Source: Bryobacterales bacterium (GTDB taxonomy: Bacteria; Acidobacteriota; Terriglobia; Bryobacterales; Bryobacteraceae). Taken from it: DNA of 64,000 bases. Positions within the stretch are counted from its first letter, which is position 1. Each line of letters starts with the position of its first letter. The notes beneath the pieces are model-generated. The model was not told the origin of the DNA and did no database searches. It saw only the letters and a program-made list of their open reading frames with translations. The stretch is from NCBI GenBank assembly GCA_003170295.1, contig PNAJ01000147.1, positions 1 through 64,000 of the forward strand. The letters run 5' to 3'. Below are positions 16,286 through 24,804 of this stretch, one piece after another. The position numbers and the translations under genes were made by a program.

Positions 16286-17578
16286 CTATTGAACTGCAGG
16301 CGCCTTTATTTCCGGGACCATGATGAAATCATGTTTGTTGCGCAAATTCACGCCCGCATCGAGCTCCACAATCGTCCTTCCAACGCACCGCAAGCGCAGC
16401 GACTTGGCGATCATAGCCATATGGATCTGCATCTCGATTCGAGCAAAGGATTCTCCAATACATTTCCTCGGTCCCGCTGAAAACGGTAGCATCGCGAGCG
16501 CATGCTGGCTTTGATCCTGCTCGGATCCGAACCGATCCGGGTCGAAGCGCTCTGGAGCCGTCCAAAGGTCAGGATGACGTTGGATCAAAAAAGGTGAAAT
16601 ATAGATTTCCGTTCCAGCGGGAACGATATAGTCGCCGAGTTTATCCTCCCTGAGCGCTCTACGCGTCATCAGCCAACCAGCCGGATACAAGCGCATCGTC
16701 TCTTCAATGACTTGGCGCGTGTAGGCGAGTTTTTGGAAATCGCGAAGTTCTAGAACCTCGATGCTCGGTAAACTACCGAGCTCCCTCGACAGCTTTTCCT
16801 CGACGTCAGGATGCTCCGAGAGCAGATACCAGGTCCAATTCAATGTGCTGGCGGTAGTTTCATGCCCTGCGACGATGAGGGTCATGATCTCACTGACCAA
16901 TTGGCGATCTGGCATACGCTCGCCCGTTTCCCGATCCCGCGCCTCCATGAGCATACCGAGAAGGTCCGCGCACATCCTGCTCTCTTTCCGCCTTCGTGTG
17001 GCAATCTGAACGACGATTTTCCCCAAAGCCCTGAATGCTTGGGCAAACTGCAAGTCGCGTGCCGATTCACTAGAAAGAATACTGAAAGGCTCAGCAACCT
17101 GCTCATAATCGTCTCCGAAGATAGAAATGAGCACCACCTCCAGAATCATCAGGCTAATGTCACGAGTGACATTAACAGTGCCTCGCTTCTGGGCCGCATC
17201 CTCCCATTTCCTGAGTAACTTGACGTTAGCCGTTGTAATGACATTCAGCAGGGCGCCCATGACGTCGCTGTGGAATGCCGGTTGAATCATGCGTCGCTGA
17301 CTCTTCCAAAATTCGCCTTCGCTCACCATGAGGCCATTTCCGAGAAGCAAGCCAACGCGTTTGATTGCCTGACCTTTCTTATAGTTCTGCCAGTTCTCGC
17401 GGAGGACGTAATGGGCGTACCGAGGGTCACTGACCACAAATACGTCGGAACCGTAGATCGACGCTTTAAAGAGGTTTCCGAATTGCGTGAAGTGATCACA
17501 CAGCCAACTCAAGAGATCTTGAGACGGGTCGAACTTCTCTGAGGGTCCAGACGGGACTCGCTTAGGCTTGGTAATCAT
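16286..17578 (-). CDS. Cytochrome P450
   Basis: Monooxygenase of 430 residues with all the P450 marks: oxygen-activating I-helix AGHETTAS (about 237-244), ExxR in IEETMRLYP (E293, R296), the PERF region (APERFDPDRF, 341-350) and the heme-ligand loop LPFSAGPRKCIGESFAR with C373. The style is that of bacterial CYP102/CYP4-like fatty-acid-type P450s rather than actinobacterial CYP105-like ones, judging by FSAGPRKCIGE and the long K-helix region. Start at 17578 is supported by AGGAAG upstream; an ATG at 17665 would add 29 very basic residues. It needs separate electron-transfer partners, not found here. It probably hydroxylates the product or an acyl intermediate of the adjoining operon. Confidence 0.9.
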   Translation of the reverse strand: MITKPKRVPSGPSEKFDPSQDLLSWLCDHFTQFGNLFKASIYGSDVFVVSDPRYAHYVLRENWQNYKKGQAIKRVGLLLGNGLMVSEGEFWKSQRRMIQPAFHSDVMGALLNVITTANVKLLRKWEDAAQKRGTVNVTRDISLMILEVVLISIFGDDYEQVAEPFSILSSESARDLQFAQAFRALGKIVVQIATRRRKESRMCADLLGMLMEARDRETGERMPDRQLVSEIMTLIVAGHETTASTLNWTWYLLSEHPDVEEKLSRELGSLPSIEVLELRDFQKLAYTRQVIEETMRLYPAGWLMTRRALREDKLGDYIVPAGTEIYISPFLIQRHPDLWTAPERFDPDRFGSEQDQSQHALAMLPFSAGPRKCIGESFARIEMQIHMAMIAKSLRLRCVGRTIVELDAGVNLRNKHDFIMVPEIKAPAVQ

Positions 17579-18302
17579 CACTACAGGCTTCTTCCTGTGA
17601 CCGAGTTCGCCGTTGCGACGGCGCTTCCGGTGATTGTAACGCCGATGTTTGTAGATGACAATCATTCTTTCGCGGACTTATAGAAAAAAAGTCACAGCAT
17701 AACGCGTCGGGATCCGCCCCGTAGTGACAAGATTTGCAATTTAACGACTGCCAGGAGGCTATTTTCGTGATGCTGACAAAGGAACCGCGCGAAATAAAAT
17801 TCAAGACTCAGGCGGTCGATCGTGGATAGTCGCGTTCCGATAACGGTTGCGATTGCGGCTACCTCATGGACCGCGCTTGAAATCGCCAATCTTAGGAATA
17901 TCGGCAAGGAAAACCAACGGGCTTCAGGCAGCTGACCTCTCGCCGGCCTAGAACGGGTGAGCACCAGCAAATTGGGAAACGGCTTCAAAATCTCCTCGTC
18001 TGTCATGGCAATCGGCACGGAAATATTGGGACTGGGATCAAATCCAATTGTTCGGCATCAGTTGCCTAAGTTTCCTCGTTTGGCTGCCAACGCGTTCGAA
18101 AGTCATCCCCAGTAAGTTATTGATTAATAGAGATATCTCCTTTTCCTTCCTTTTGGGCATTTACCTGCTTTGTTACGGACCAACCTCCGTTACAAGCTTG
18201 GAGCTTAGTCCCCGAACCGCGAGAGAAACAGCACGGAATGGGACCAAAAGGGCGGTAGCTTACCCAAACGTGTGACGGAGGGGCAGTCGCCGAGCCTTCA
18301 AA
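17579..18302. promoter_or_regulatory. Divergent control region between P450 and EPS locus
   Basis: About 720 bases separate the leftward P450 from the rightward NusG-like gene and should contain promoters and the leader of the exopolysaccharide operon. Two hairpin-like elements are visible in the leader: an 8-base arm pair with one mismatch (18172-18179 with 18186-18193, loop CCAACC), and AAGCT/AGCTT arms at 18194-18206. Neither is followed by a T-run. A minus-strand open frame of 108 codons at 17692-18018 has no support. Confidence 0.35.
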
Positions 18303-18845
18303 ATGATGCAGACCGAGCAGTCTAACCATCAGTGGTTTGCGCTCAGGGTGAAGTCCCGCCATGAAAAAGCCGTTGCCCTGGCTGCCCGCGGCAAAGGATT
18401 TGAGGAATTTCTACCGCTGTACCGATGGCGGCAGACCTGGTCGGATCGTTCGAAGTGGGTGGAAATGCCGCTGTTCCCCGGCTATGTCTTCTGCCGGTTG
18501 GACCCAGCTCGAAGGCTCCCGCTGTTGACGATTCCGGGTGTTCTAAATTTCGTCTCTATGGGAAGGACGCCAGTTCCTATCGAAGACGCGGAGATTGCCT
18601 CCGTGCAAGCGGCAATACGATCCGATCTGGTAACCGAGCCATGTTCGTTCGTCGATGGCGGCCAGCGCGTGCGGCTTGAGCGAGGGCCTTTGGCGGGCAC
18701 GGAAGGGGTTTTGATCGAAGCTGCAGAGCGGCACCAGGTGGTCGTGAGCCTAACTATTCTGAGGCGATCGATCGCGGTAAACATTGAACGCCGATGGGTC
18801 GAGCCTCTCTCGCTCCAGATGACCGCAGGAATCAACGGGATTTAA
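18303..18845 (+). CDS. NusG/RfaH-like (UpxY-type) transcription antiterminator
   Basis: Protein of 180 residues with a NusG N-terminal domain: WFALRVKSRHEKAVALAARGKGFEEFLPLY, then MPLFPGYVFCRLDP, and a C-terminal KOW-type module (about 118-150, FVDGGQRVRLERGPLAGTEGVL). Specialised NusG paralogs of this kind load onto RNA polymerase in the leader of long capsule and exopolysaccharide operons and prevent early termination. It is the first gene of a plus-strand run of roughly 40 kb, exactly where such a factor would act, and only 25 bases precede the sugar transferase. Its target sequence would be in the leader upstream or just inside the operon. The family is clear. Which operons it serves is inferred from position. 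Confidence 0.88.
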   Translation: MMQTEQSNHQWFALRVKSRHEKAVALAARGKGFEEFLPLYRWRQTWSDRSKWVEMPLFPGYVFCRLDPARRLPLLTIPGVLNFVSMGRTPVPIEDAEIASVQAAIRSDLVTEPCSFVDGGQRVRLERGPLAGTEGVLIEAAERHQVVVSLTILRRSIAVNIERRWVEPLSLQMTAGINGI

Positions 18846-18870
18846 CGAGTCGGGCAGGTTAAGTCAAGCC

Positions 18871-20016
18871 ATGTGGAAAATGCGACGCTCAAGATCAAAT
18901 TCTCGCTCCGAGGAAGACGGTAACTCGCTAAGCGACTGCGGGTTGGTCTCCGAGGAGTGCTTCGCCCAAATGCTGCATGTGGAGCAAAAGAGAACCGAGC
19001 GCTCCGGCAAATGCTTTGTGCTGATGCTGTTGGAATTCGGCAGCGTCCTCACGGCTGGGAAACAGAGCAGGGCCATTGAAAAGGTGCTTTCGGCTTTGTC
19101 TCATTCGACCCGCGAGACAGATGTCAAAGGATGGTACAAGAGTCGGTCCATCCTTGGAGTCGTTTTTACAGAGATCGTGCCTGCCGAGGCCGATTCTGTT
19201 GGGAGTTTTCTCCTGACCAAGATCCGAAGCCTCCTGGTCACCGCCTTAGCGGACCAAGAGCGCCACATTCAGATCTCCATCCGAGTTTTTCCGCATGACT
19301 GGGACAAGAAGGGGCCCGGTAATCACACCGGTTCGGCGCTACCTGCCGAGCTTCTGGATCACCGCAGTCAAAAGAAGGTCGCCCTCGGGATGAAAAGGTC
19401 TGTTGATGTCATTGGCAGCCTTCTAGCCGTCATTGCCTTTTCCCCTATCTTCGCCGCCATCGCGCTCGCGATCAAGTTGACATCCAAAGGTCCTGTTGTA
19501 TTTCGCCAGCAGAGAGTGGGTCACTACGGAGAACGATTTGAGTTTCTGAAATTCCGCTCGATGCGCGAAGGGAACAATCACGCAATTCACCAAGAGTTCG
19601 TGAAGGAGCTCATTGCAGGTAGTGTCGGAGCGGCAAGCGAGTCGAGTCGGCAGAAGCCAGTATACAAGCTAACAAACGACCCAAGGGTCACTTCGATCGG
19701 TAAATTTCTTCGGCGCTCGAGCCTCGACGAGCTACCCCAATTTCTGAACGTGCTGAAGGGCCAGATGTCGCTCGTAGGGCCGCGCCCGCCTATCCCCTAC
19801 GAGGTCGAATGCTATGAAATCTGGCACAGGCGGCGTTTGCTGGCTGTGAAGCCAGGGATTACTGGGTTGTGGCAGGTCAAGGGTCGAAGCAGAACAACAT
19901 TCGACGAGATGGTGCGACTGGATTTGCAATACGCCCGGACTTGGTCATTGTGGATGGACGTCCGGATTCTACTGCAAACTCCGCGGGCAATGGTGTCTGG
20001 CGACGGCGCACATTGA
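18871..20016 (+). CDS. Initiating sugar-phosphate transferase with degenerate N-terminal domain
   Basis: Protein of 381 residues. The C-terminal half is a bacterial sugar transferase (WcaJ/PglC type): one membrane segment (VIGSLLAVIAFSPIFAAIAL, about 176-195), then GPVVFRQQRVG, FLKFRSM, LRRSSLDELPQFLNVL, MSLVGPRPP and GITGLWQVKGRS. It transfers a sugar-1-phosphate to undecaprenyl phosphate at the cytoplasmic membrane and so begins repeat-unit assembly. The N-terminal 150 residues (EECFAQMLHVEQKRTERSGKCF onward) are soluble and look like a degenerate GGDEF-like domain, replacing the usual multi-spanning N-terminus of WcaJ. A signalling or scaffolding role for it is a guess. It directly follows the antiterminator. 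Confidence 0.88.
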   Translation: MWKMRRSRSNSRSEEDGNSLSDCGLVSEECFAQMLHVEQKRTERSGKCFVLMLLEFGSVLTAGKQSRAIEKVLSALSHSTRETDVKGWYKSRSILGVVFTEIVPAEADSVGSFLLTKIRSLLVTALADQERHIQISIRVFPHDWDKKGPGNHTGSALPAELLDHRSQKKVALGMKRSVDVIGSLLAVIAFSPIFAAIALAIKLTSKGPVVFRQQRVGHYGERFEFLKFRSMREGNNHAIHQEFVKELIAGSVGAASESSRQKPVYKLTNDPRVTSIGKFLRRSSLDELPQFLNVLKGQMSLVGPRPPIPYEVECYEIWHRRRLLAVKPGITGLWQVKGRSRTTFDEMVRLDLQYARTWSLWMDVRILLQTPRAMVSGDGAH

Positions 20017-20086
20017 GCCGGGAGTCTCTAAGGCAAGACTCTTACTCCCATAGATTCAATTCAAGACCGGAGGGCAGGAATAAATC

Positions 20087-21088
20087 ATGATCAAATTTGG
20101 CGTTATCGGCTATGGCTACTGGGGTCCGAACATCGTTCGCAATCTTCGCGCACTCGATACGGCAACAGTAGTCACAATCTGTGACAAGAGCTCCGCTGCT
20201 TTGCGGCGGGCAAAGCAGGCGCATCCTGACGTCCAGGTAACCTCTGATTTTACCGATGTGTTGTCGTCGCCCGACATAGATGCAGTGGCGGTCATCACTC
20301 CGGTATGGACACATTTTGAATTTGCGAAGAAGGCGCTTCAGAACGGCAAACACGTCTTTGTCGAGAAGCCGTTTACTACCACTTCGGCTCAGGCGCTGGA
20401 GCTTATCGAGCTTGCCGAGAGAAACAATCTCCAGATCATGGTAGATCACACGTTCCTCTTTACCGGCGCGGTCAAAAAAATCCATCAACTAATCGATGAC
20501 AGCACGCTCGGTAAGCTCTATTATTATGATTCAACCCGAGTCAATCTGGGCCTGTTTCAGCACGATGTCAATGTCCTCTGGGATCTCGCGCCACACGACC
20601 TCGCCATCGTCGACTATCTGATCGACCAGCAGCCCGAGGCGATTGTTGCCACTGGTCAAGCACACTTTAACGGCCTGACCGATGTAGCCTACCTGACCGT
20701 GTACTATCCGGACAACGTCATTGCTCATATCAACGTGAACTGGCTATCCCCCGTAAAAGTTCGGACGACCCTTATCGGCGGGGAGAAGAAGATGCTGGTC
20801 TGGGATGATCTCGAAGCTGACGAAAAAATCAAGGTTTACGATCGCGGTGTTCAGATGAATAGCCGAGAAGGCGTGTATGACCTCCTCGTGAGCTACCGCT
20901 CTGGAGATATGTGGTCGCCAAAGATTGAAAACGTGGAGGCCCTCAAGGCCGAGTTGTCCTACTTTGTTGGATGCATTACAAATAGCGACCGACCATTTAA
21001 CGATGGCATGTCCGGCCTGCGAGTCGTGAGGATGCTCGAAGCGGCCGAGGAATCGCTCAAGGGCAAAGGGGCGGCTGTTTACGCGTGA
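20087..21088 (+). CDS. Gfo/Idh/MocA-family sugar-nucleotide oxidoreductase (WbpB-like)
   Basis: NAD-dependent enzyme of 333 residues. It has the Rossmann start KFGVIGYGYWGPNIVRNL, the EKP motif with K94 (VFVEKPFTT), and the D166/H170 pair in LWDLAPHDLAIVDYL. Relatives oxidise C3 of UDP-GlcNAc or UDP-GlcNAcA so that an aminotransferase (WbpE) and acetyltransferase (WbpD) can install a 3-acetamido group. The stop overlaps a GTG that begins a 20-codon wbpD-like stub, so a wbpB-wbpD order existed here ancestrally. The functional wbpD-wbpE pair in this locus lies about 21 kb downstream. AGGGCAGGAATAA before the ATG provides a plausible ribosome-binding site. Confidence 0.85.
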   Translation: MIKFGVIGYGYWGPNIVRNLRALDTATVVTICDKSSAALRRAKQAHPDVQVTSDFTDVLSSPDIDAVAVITPVWTHFEFAKKALQNGKHVFVEKPFTTTSAQALELIELAERNNLQIMVDHTFLFTGAVKKIHQLIDDSTLGKLYYYDSTRVNLGLFQHDVNVLWDLAPHDLAIVDYLIDQQPEAIVATGQAHFNGLTDVAYLTVYYPDNVIAHINVNWLSPVKVRTTLIGGEKKMLVWDDLEADEKIKVYDRGVQMNSREGVYDLLVSYRSGDMWSPKIENVEALKAELSYFVGCITNSDRPFNDGMSGLRVVRMLEAAEESLKGKGAAVYA

Positions 21089-21144
21089 ACGACTACAGAT
21101 GCATTGCCCCAGACGTGAAGCTGGGGAAGAACGTCGAGCTTTCG
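21085..21144 (+). pseudogene. 5' stub of a second wbpD-like acetyltransferase gene
   Basis: Twenty codons from GTG read MNDYRCIAPDVKLGKNVELS, of which 16 match the start of the intact acetyltransferase at 41854 (MIDYVCIAPDVKLGKDVRLS); the DNA is about 75% identical over 60 bases. After the serine the resemblance stops abruptly and the frame runs into unrelated GC-rich sequence. The GTG overlaps the upstream stop as GTGA, the normal coupling seen in intact operons. It is therefore a truncated remnant left by deletion or insertion, not a chance match. Confidence 0.85.
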
Positions 21145-21570
21145 CAGCGGCACTTGCAGAAGGGTACGATTGGCTGGGCTACGCGCCCGGCACCTTCCCC
21201 ATCACCGACCCGTCGCAGGTGTCGTTACCCCGTCCACTCGGGTCTGGGGAGGGATGGGCTGTCGCGGGTGGCGGATGGGCTGGTGGGACACTTGTCCGAG
21301 CAGTCTGCGAGTGCCATTGCGGAACCTGTATAAGCTGACCAACCCAAATGGATAGACAGACATCAATGGATAGACAGACATCGAAGAATGCCTGCCCACT
21401 TTGCGCTGAAACCCAACCGGTCAACGCAAGGCGCCAATCATGAGCGCAGTACTCACTGCACAGTCGAATTGTGAGGCGATCCTTTCAATTTGGCAATCCT
21501 CGGGGATCGAGGTCAGCGAATGGAAATTGTCAACTGCGCCCGGTAAAGAAAACGGGAGAAGGTCGTTTTC
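21145..21570. other. Junction DNA with no recognisable gene
   Basis: About 425 bases between the wbpD stub and the asparagine synthetase gene. The first 170 bases are GC-rich and G-tract-rich and look unlike the neighbouring genes. An exact 18-base tandem repeat follows. No transposase, inverted terminal repeat or target duplication could be recognised. The final 60 bases carry the ribosome-binding site (GGGAGAAGG) of the next gene. Confidence 0.5.
21347..21382. repeat. Tandem 18-bp repeat, two exact copies
   Basis: AATGGATAGACAGACATC occurs twice head to tail in the junction behind the broken wbpD copy. It is non-coding. Such short tandem units at a breakpoint are compatible with replication slippage or scar formation. 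Confidence 0.9.
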
Positions 21571-23493
21571 ATGTGCGGAATAGTTGGCGTCCTAGGATTT
21601 CAGAATAGCAATTTTCGGGTTACGGAGCCGTATCTGGCCCGCCTGCGCGATCAGATGATTCATCGGGGGCCGGACGGCGCCGGTCTTTGGATCGACCAGG
21701 CCGTAAACGTCGGCTTAGGGCACCGTCGGCTCGCTATCGTCGACCTCTCGCCGGAGGCTGACCAGCCGATGTGCAATGAGGATGGGAGCCTCTGGGTTTC
21801 TTTCAACGGCGAGATCTACAATCACGCCGAGATTCGTCAGGATCTCAACCGCATCCGGCGGCGCCCTTGGAAAACCCATCACTCAGATACTGAGGTCATC
21901 CTCCAGGCTTTTGAAGAGTGGGGTATCGACTGCCTGAACCGGTTTCGCGGAATGTTCGCAATCGCGATCTGGGACGGTCGTTCCCGCGAGATGTGGCTGG
22001 TTCGCGACCGGATCGGCATAAAACCACTGTATTACACGCTGGACAACGGCCGGCTCGCGTTCGCGTCCGAGATCAAGGCGCTTTTCGCCGATCCCACCCA
22101 AAGGCGCGATATTGACGAAGAGTCGCTGTTCCACTATCTCTCGTTCCTCACGACCCCGGCGCCGCGCACCTTGTACCGTGGAATCCACAAACTTCCGCCA
22201 GGGACGTGGCTGCGCGTCCGCCCGGACGGAAGCGTTCAGGAACATCGTTATTGGGACGTCTGGGAGCACACCAATCCGCTCATAGGCGTTCCGGAGCCTG
22301 AACTTATGGAGCGCCTCATGGCCGAGCTCCGAACCGCCGTCCGTTTACGGAAGATGGCCGACGTTCCAGTCGGCGTCTTTCTTTCCGGTGGAATCGACTC
22401 AAGCTTGAACGCGGCCTTGTTCTCCGAGGGCGAATCCGAACCGGTGCGCACCTTCACTGTCGGGTACGAGGGCACCTTCGCATCCGCTCCTAGCGAGATT
22501 GGCTACGCTCGCCAAATGGCTGCCAGAGTCGGGGCAAGCCATCACGAGATCCTGTTGAACGTCCATGATGCGATCGGGTTCCTCGACCACATGGCCCGGC
22601 TCCAGGACGAACCCATAGCGGACCCTGTTTGCGTTCCCCTCTACTACCTGTCGAAGCTGGCTCGGGAACACGGATGCATCGTCTGCCAAGCCGGTGAAGG
22701 CTCGGATGAACTGTTCTGCGGCTATCCCCTCTGGCTCAGATATCTGCAGTTGCAGCGCGCCGACCGTCTTCCCGTGCCTTCCACGATCAAGCGATTGGGC
22801 TTGGGCGCAATGGCGGCCTGCGGCATGGATAGTGATTTCTATTACGAATGGCTACGGCGCGGGGCGACCGGTAAGCCGGTGTTTTGGGGCGCAGAGGAAG
22901 CCTTTCCGCATGTCCAGAAACTTCGATTGCTCCACCCCGACCTGCGGAAACAGTTCCGCGGTCTTACTTCGTGGGATGCGATTTCGCCCATTCGTGAACG
23001 GTTTCTCGCAACCGCATGGGACAAGTCCGATCTCCATTGGATGACATATCTGGAACTCAACCTTCGCCTCCCTGAGTTGCTACTAATGCGCCTTGATAAG
23101 ATGAGCATGGGCGTTAGTCTCGAAGCCCGAGTTCCTTTTCTCGATCATAAGTTCGTGGAACTCGTGCTCAGCATACCGACTGAGGCTAAACTAGGCTCCG
23201 GAGGGACGAAGTATCTTCTCAAGAAGGCCGTCCGCGGAATGTTGCCTGATGACCTCATCGACAGAAGAAAGCAGGGCTTCTCCGTTCCGCTGCCCGAGTG
23301 GTTCCACGGCGCACTTGGCGAGACTGCTCGGAGCGAGTTGCAGGATCTCTGCAGCAACACTTCTTTCCTGGACCATGGTGAAGTCATGAAGCTGCTGGAC
23401 GGCCCCGCGCGGGCGTCCGCCTGGTACCTCCTCAACTTCGCGCTGGCCGTCCGACATGCGCAACAGGGGGCCGAACCTGTCGCGGTTGTTTAG
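21571..23493 (+). CDS. Asparagine synthase (glutamine-hydrolysing) family amidotransferase
   Basis: Protein of 640 residues with both halves intact. The glutaminase domain starts MCGIVGVLGF, so the nucleophilic Cys2 is present after Met removal, with HRGPDGAG and FNGEIYNHAEIR as further active-site segments. The synthetase domain carries the ATP pyrophosphatase loop FLSGGIDSSLNA (about 270-281) and EGSDELFCGYPLW. It transfers glutamine-derived ammonia to an adenylated carboxylate. In polysaccharide loci such enzymes are thought to amidate uronic acids or modify sugars rather than make free asparagine. A good ribosome-binding site (GAGAAGG) precedes the ATG. It begins the region of glycosyltransferases. 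Confidence 0.9.
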   Translation: MCGIVGVLGFQNSNFRVTEPYLARLRDQMIHRGPDGAGLWIDQAVNVGLGHRRLAIVDLSPEADQPMCNEDGSLWVSFNGEIYNHAEIRQDLNRIRRRPWKTHHSDTEVILQAFEEWGIDCLNRFRGMFAIAIWDGRSREMWLVRDRIGIKPLYYTLDNGRLAFASEIKALFADPTQRRDIDEESLFHYLSFLTTPAPRTLYRGIHKLPPGTWLRVRPDGSVQEHRYWDVWEHTNPLIGVPEPELMERLMAELRTAVRLRKMADVPVGVFLSGGIDSSLNAALFSEGESEPVRTFTVGYEGTFASAPSEIGYARQMAARVGASHHEILLNVHDAIGFLDHMARLQDEPIADPVCVPLYYLSKLAREHGCIVCQAGEGSDELFCGYPLWLRYLQLQRADRLPVPSTIKRLGLGAMAACGMDSDFYYEWLRRGATGKPVFWGAEEAFPHVQKLRLLHPDLRKQFRGLTSWDAISPIRERFLATAWDKSDLHWMTYLELNLRLPELLLMRLDKMSMGVSLEARVPFLDHKFVELVLSIPTEAKLGSGGTKYLLKKAVRGMLPDDLIDRRKQGFSVPLPEWFHGALGETARSELQDLCSNTSFLDHGEVMKLLDGPARASAWYLLNFALAVRHAQQGAEPVAVV

Positions 23494-23660
23494 CAGATTG
23501 AGACGGCTATCCAAAAAATGGTCCCGAGAATGTCGACGAAGTCGTTCCACTGAGCGGGTTCACGAGGGGGCTTTATACTCAATCTAATTGAATTAGGCAG
23601 ATGCACGCATACAGGGCCCGATGATGGTTCGTTTCTCGTATACCCGGTAACTGCAATACG

Positions 23661-24770
23661 ATGTCATGCATGAGTGGGGTTATTCGAAGTGATACGCGGA
23701 AGGTGCTTCTCATTTCCAACCCGGTGATGCACTACAGAGTGCCGGTCTATAATTACTTTCACAAGAGATTTCGCGAGTCAGGTTATGAGTTTTCGGTGAT
23801 TGCGAACCGACTTCAAGAAGACAATCGAAAACCTATTGAGTTTGGCTTTCAACAACTTCCGTTTGATTTCCTGAAGTACCGCAAAGTTATCACTGATTTA
23901 AACCCATCGGCGATTATACTGTTCCTTCATATGAAGGACCGGATCATCTGGCCCCTGCTCCATTGGTTTAAGGTTCGAAGGATCCCCTTCGCATTCTGGA
24001 CGAAAGGCGGAAACTGGGACGATCCGGATAGCCGGTTCAAGTACTGCCTCTTTAACTACGTGCACGCACTCAGCGATGCCTTGATCCTATACTCTGCCGC
24101 TTGCAAGGACTACGTCCATCCACGCTTTCATTCAAAAGCATTCGTCGCGAACAACACGTTGAACTTCGAGTCCTTCCCGCGTCTTGCGGAGACCAAGGAG
24201 GAAATCAAGCGCGACCTGGGAATCGCCTTTCCCAAGACAGTCCTGTTTATGGGAAACATGGCCGCAGATAACGGGCGGAAGAGAGTTGAACACCTCATCG
24301 AGATCTTTGGTACCCTGGCGCGCGAGGACGTGGGGTTGGTGCTGGCAGGTCCGGGGATGAGTTCGGATTTGCAAGGGCGGCTTAATCCGCGAAATACACG
24401 CTACTTCGGCAACGTTCAGGACCCCGAGGACCGGCAGATCAGCCGCCTGTGCAAGATGGCCGACGTTTGCGCTATTCCCGGCCATGTGGGCCTTAGCCTC
24501 AACCAGGCTTTTTACTGGGGGTTGCCCGTTATTACCGAGGAGGGATACCACCCGCCGGAAATCGCCTATCTGAAGCCTGGCCGCAATGGGTTCATCGTTC
24601 CGAGCGGCGCGCTGGACGCATTCGCGGCGCGAATACTCTACGTGCTCGACCACGACGATGTCAGGGCGGAGTTGTCCAGAAACGCAACGATCGACATTCG
24701 CAGAGAAGCATCGACGGAGAACATGTTCCAGGGGTTCCGTAATTGCGTCGAGAGGCTCGCGGGACAGTAG
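23661..24770 (+). CDS. Glycosyltransferase family 4 (GT-B)
   Basis: Protein of 369 residues with a GT-B fold. The N-terminal acceptor domain starts at VLLISNPVMHYRVPVYNYF, and the C-terminal donor domain shows VLFMGNMAADNGRKRVEHLI, LVLAGPGMSSDLQGRL and ADVCAIPGHVGLSLNQAFYWGLPVI in place of the usual EX7E loop. It would add one sugar to the lipid-linked repeat unit on the cytoplasmic side. The start could be 23661 or the ATG nine bases later. About 165 bases of non-coding sequence precede it, so a separate promoter is possible. The donor sugar cannot be told. Confidence 0.85.
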   Translation: MSCMSGVIRSDTRKVLLISNPVMHYRVPVYNYFHKRFRESGYEFSVIANRLQEDNRKPIEFGFQQLPFDFLKYRKVITDLNPSAIILFLHMKDRIIWPLLHWFKVRRIPFAFWTKGGNWDDPDSRFKYCLFNYVHALSDALILYSAACKDYVHPRFHSKAFVANNTLNFESFPRLAETKEEIKRDLGIAFPKTVLFMGNMAADNGRKRVEHLIEIFGTLAREDVGLVLAGPGMSSDLQGRLNPRNTRYFGNVQDPEDRQISRLCKMADVCAIPGHVGLSLNQAFYWGLPVITEEGYHPPEIAYLKPGRNGFIVPSGALDAFAARILYVLDHDDVRAELSRNATIDIRREASTENMFQGFRNCVERLAGQ

Positions 24771-24804
24771 AACCAGCGTAGCCCACCAAAACTCTTTGGA
24801 AATT

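Noticed and set aside
17692-18018. 108-codon minus-strand open frame upstream of the P450
   Set aside because: No ribosome-binding site or recognisable domain; lies in a control region.
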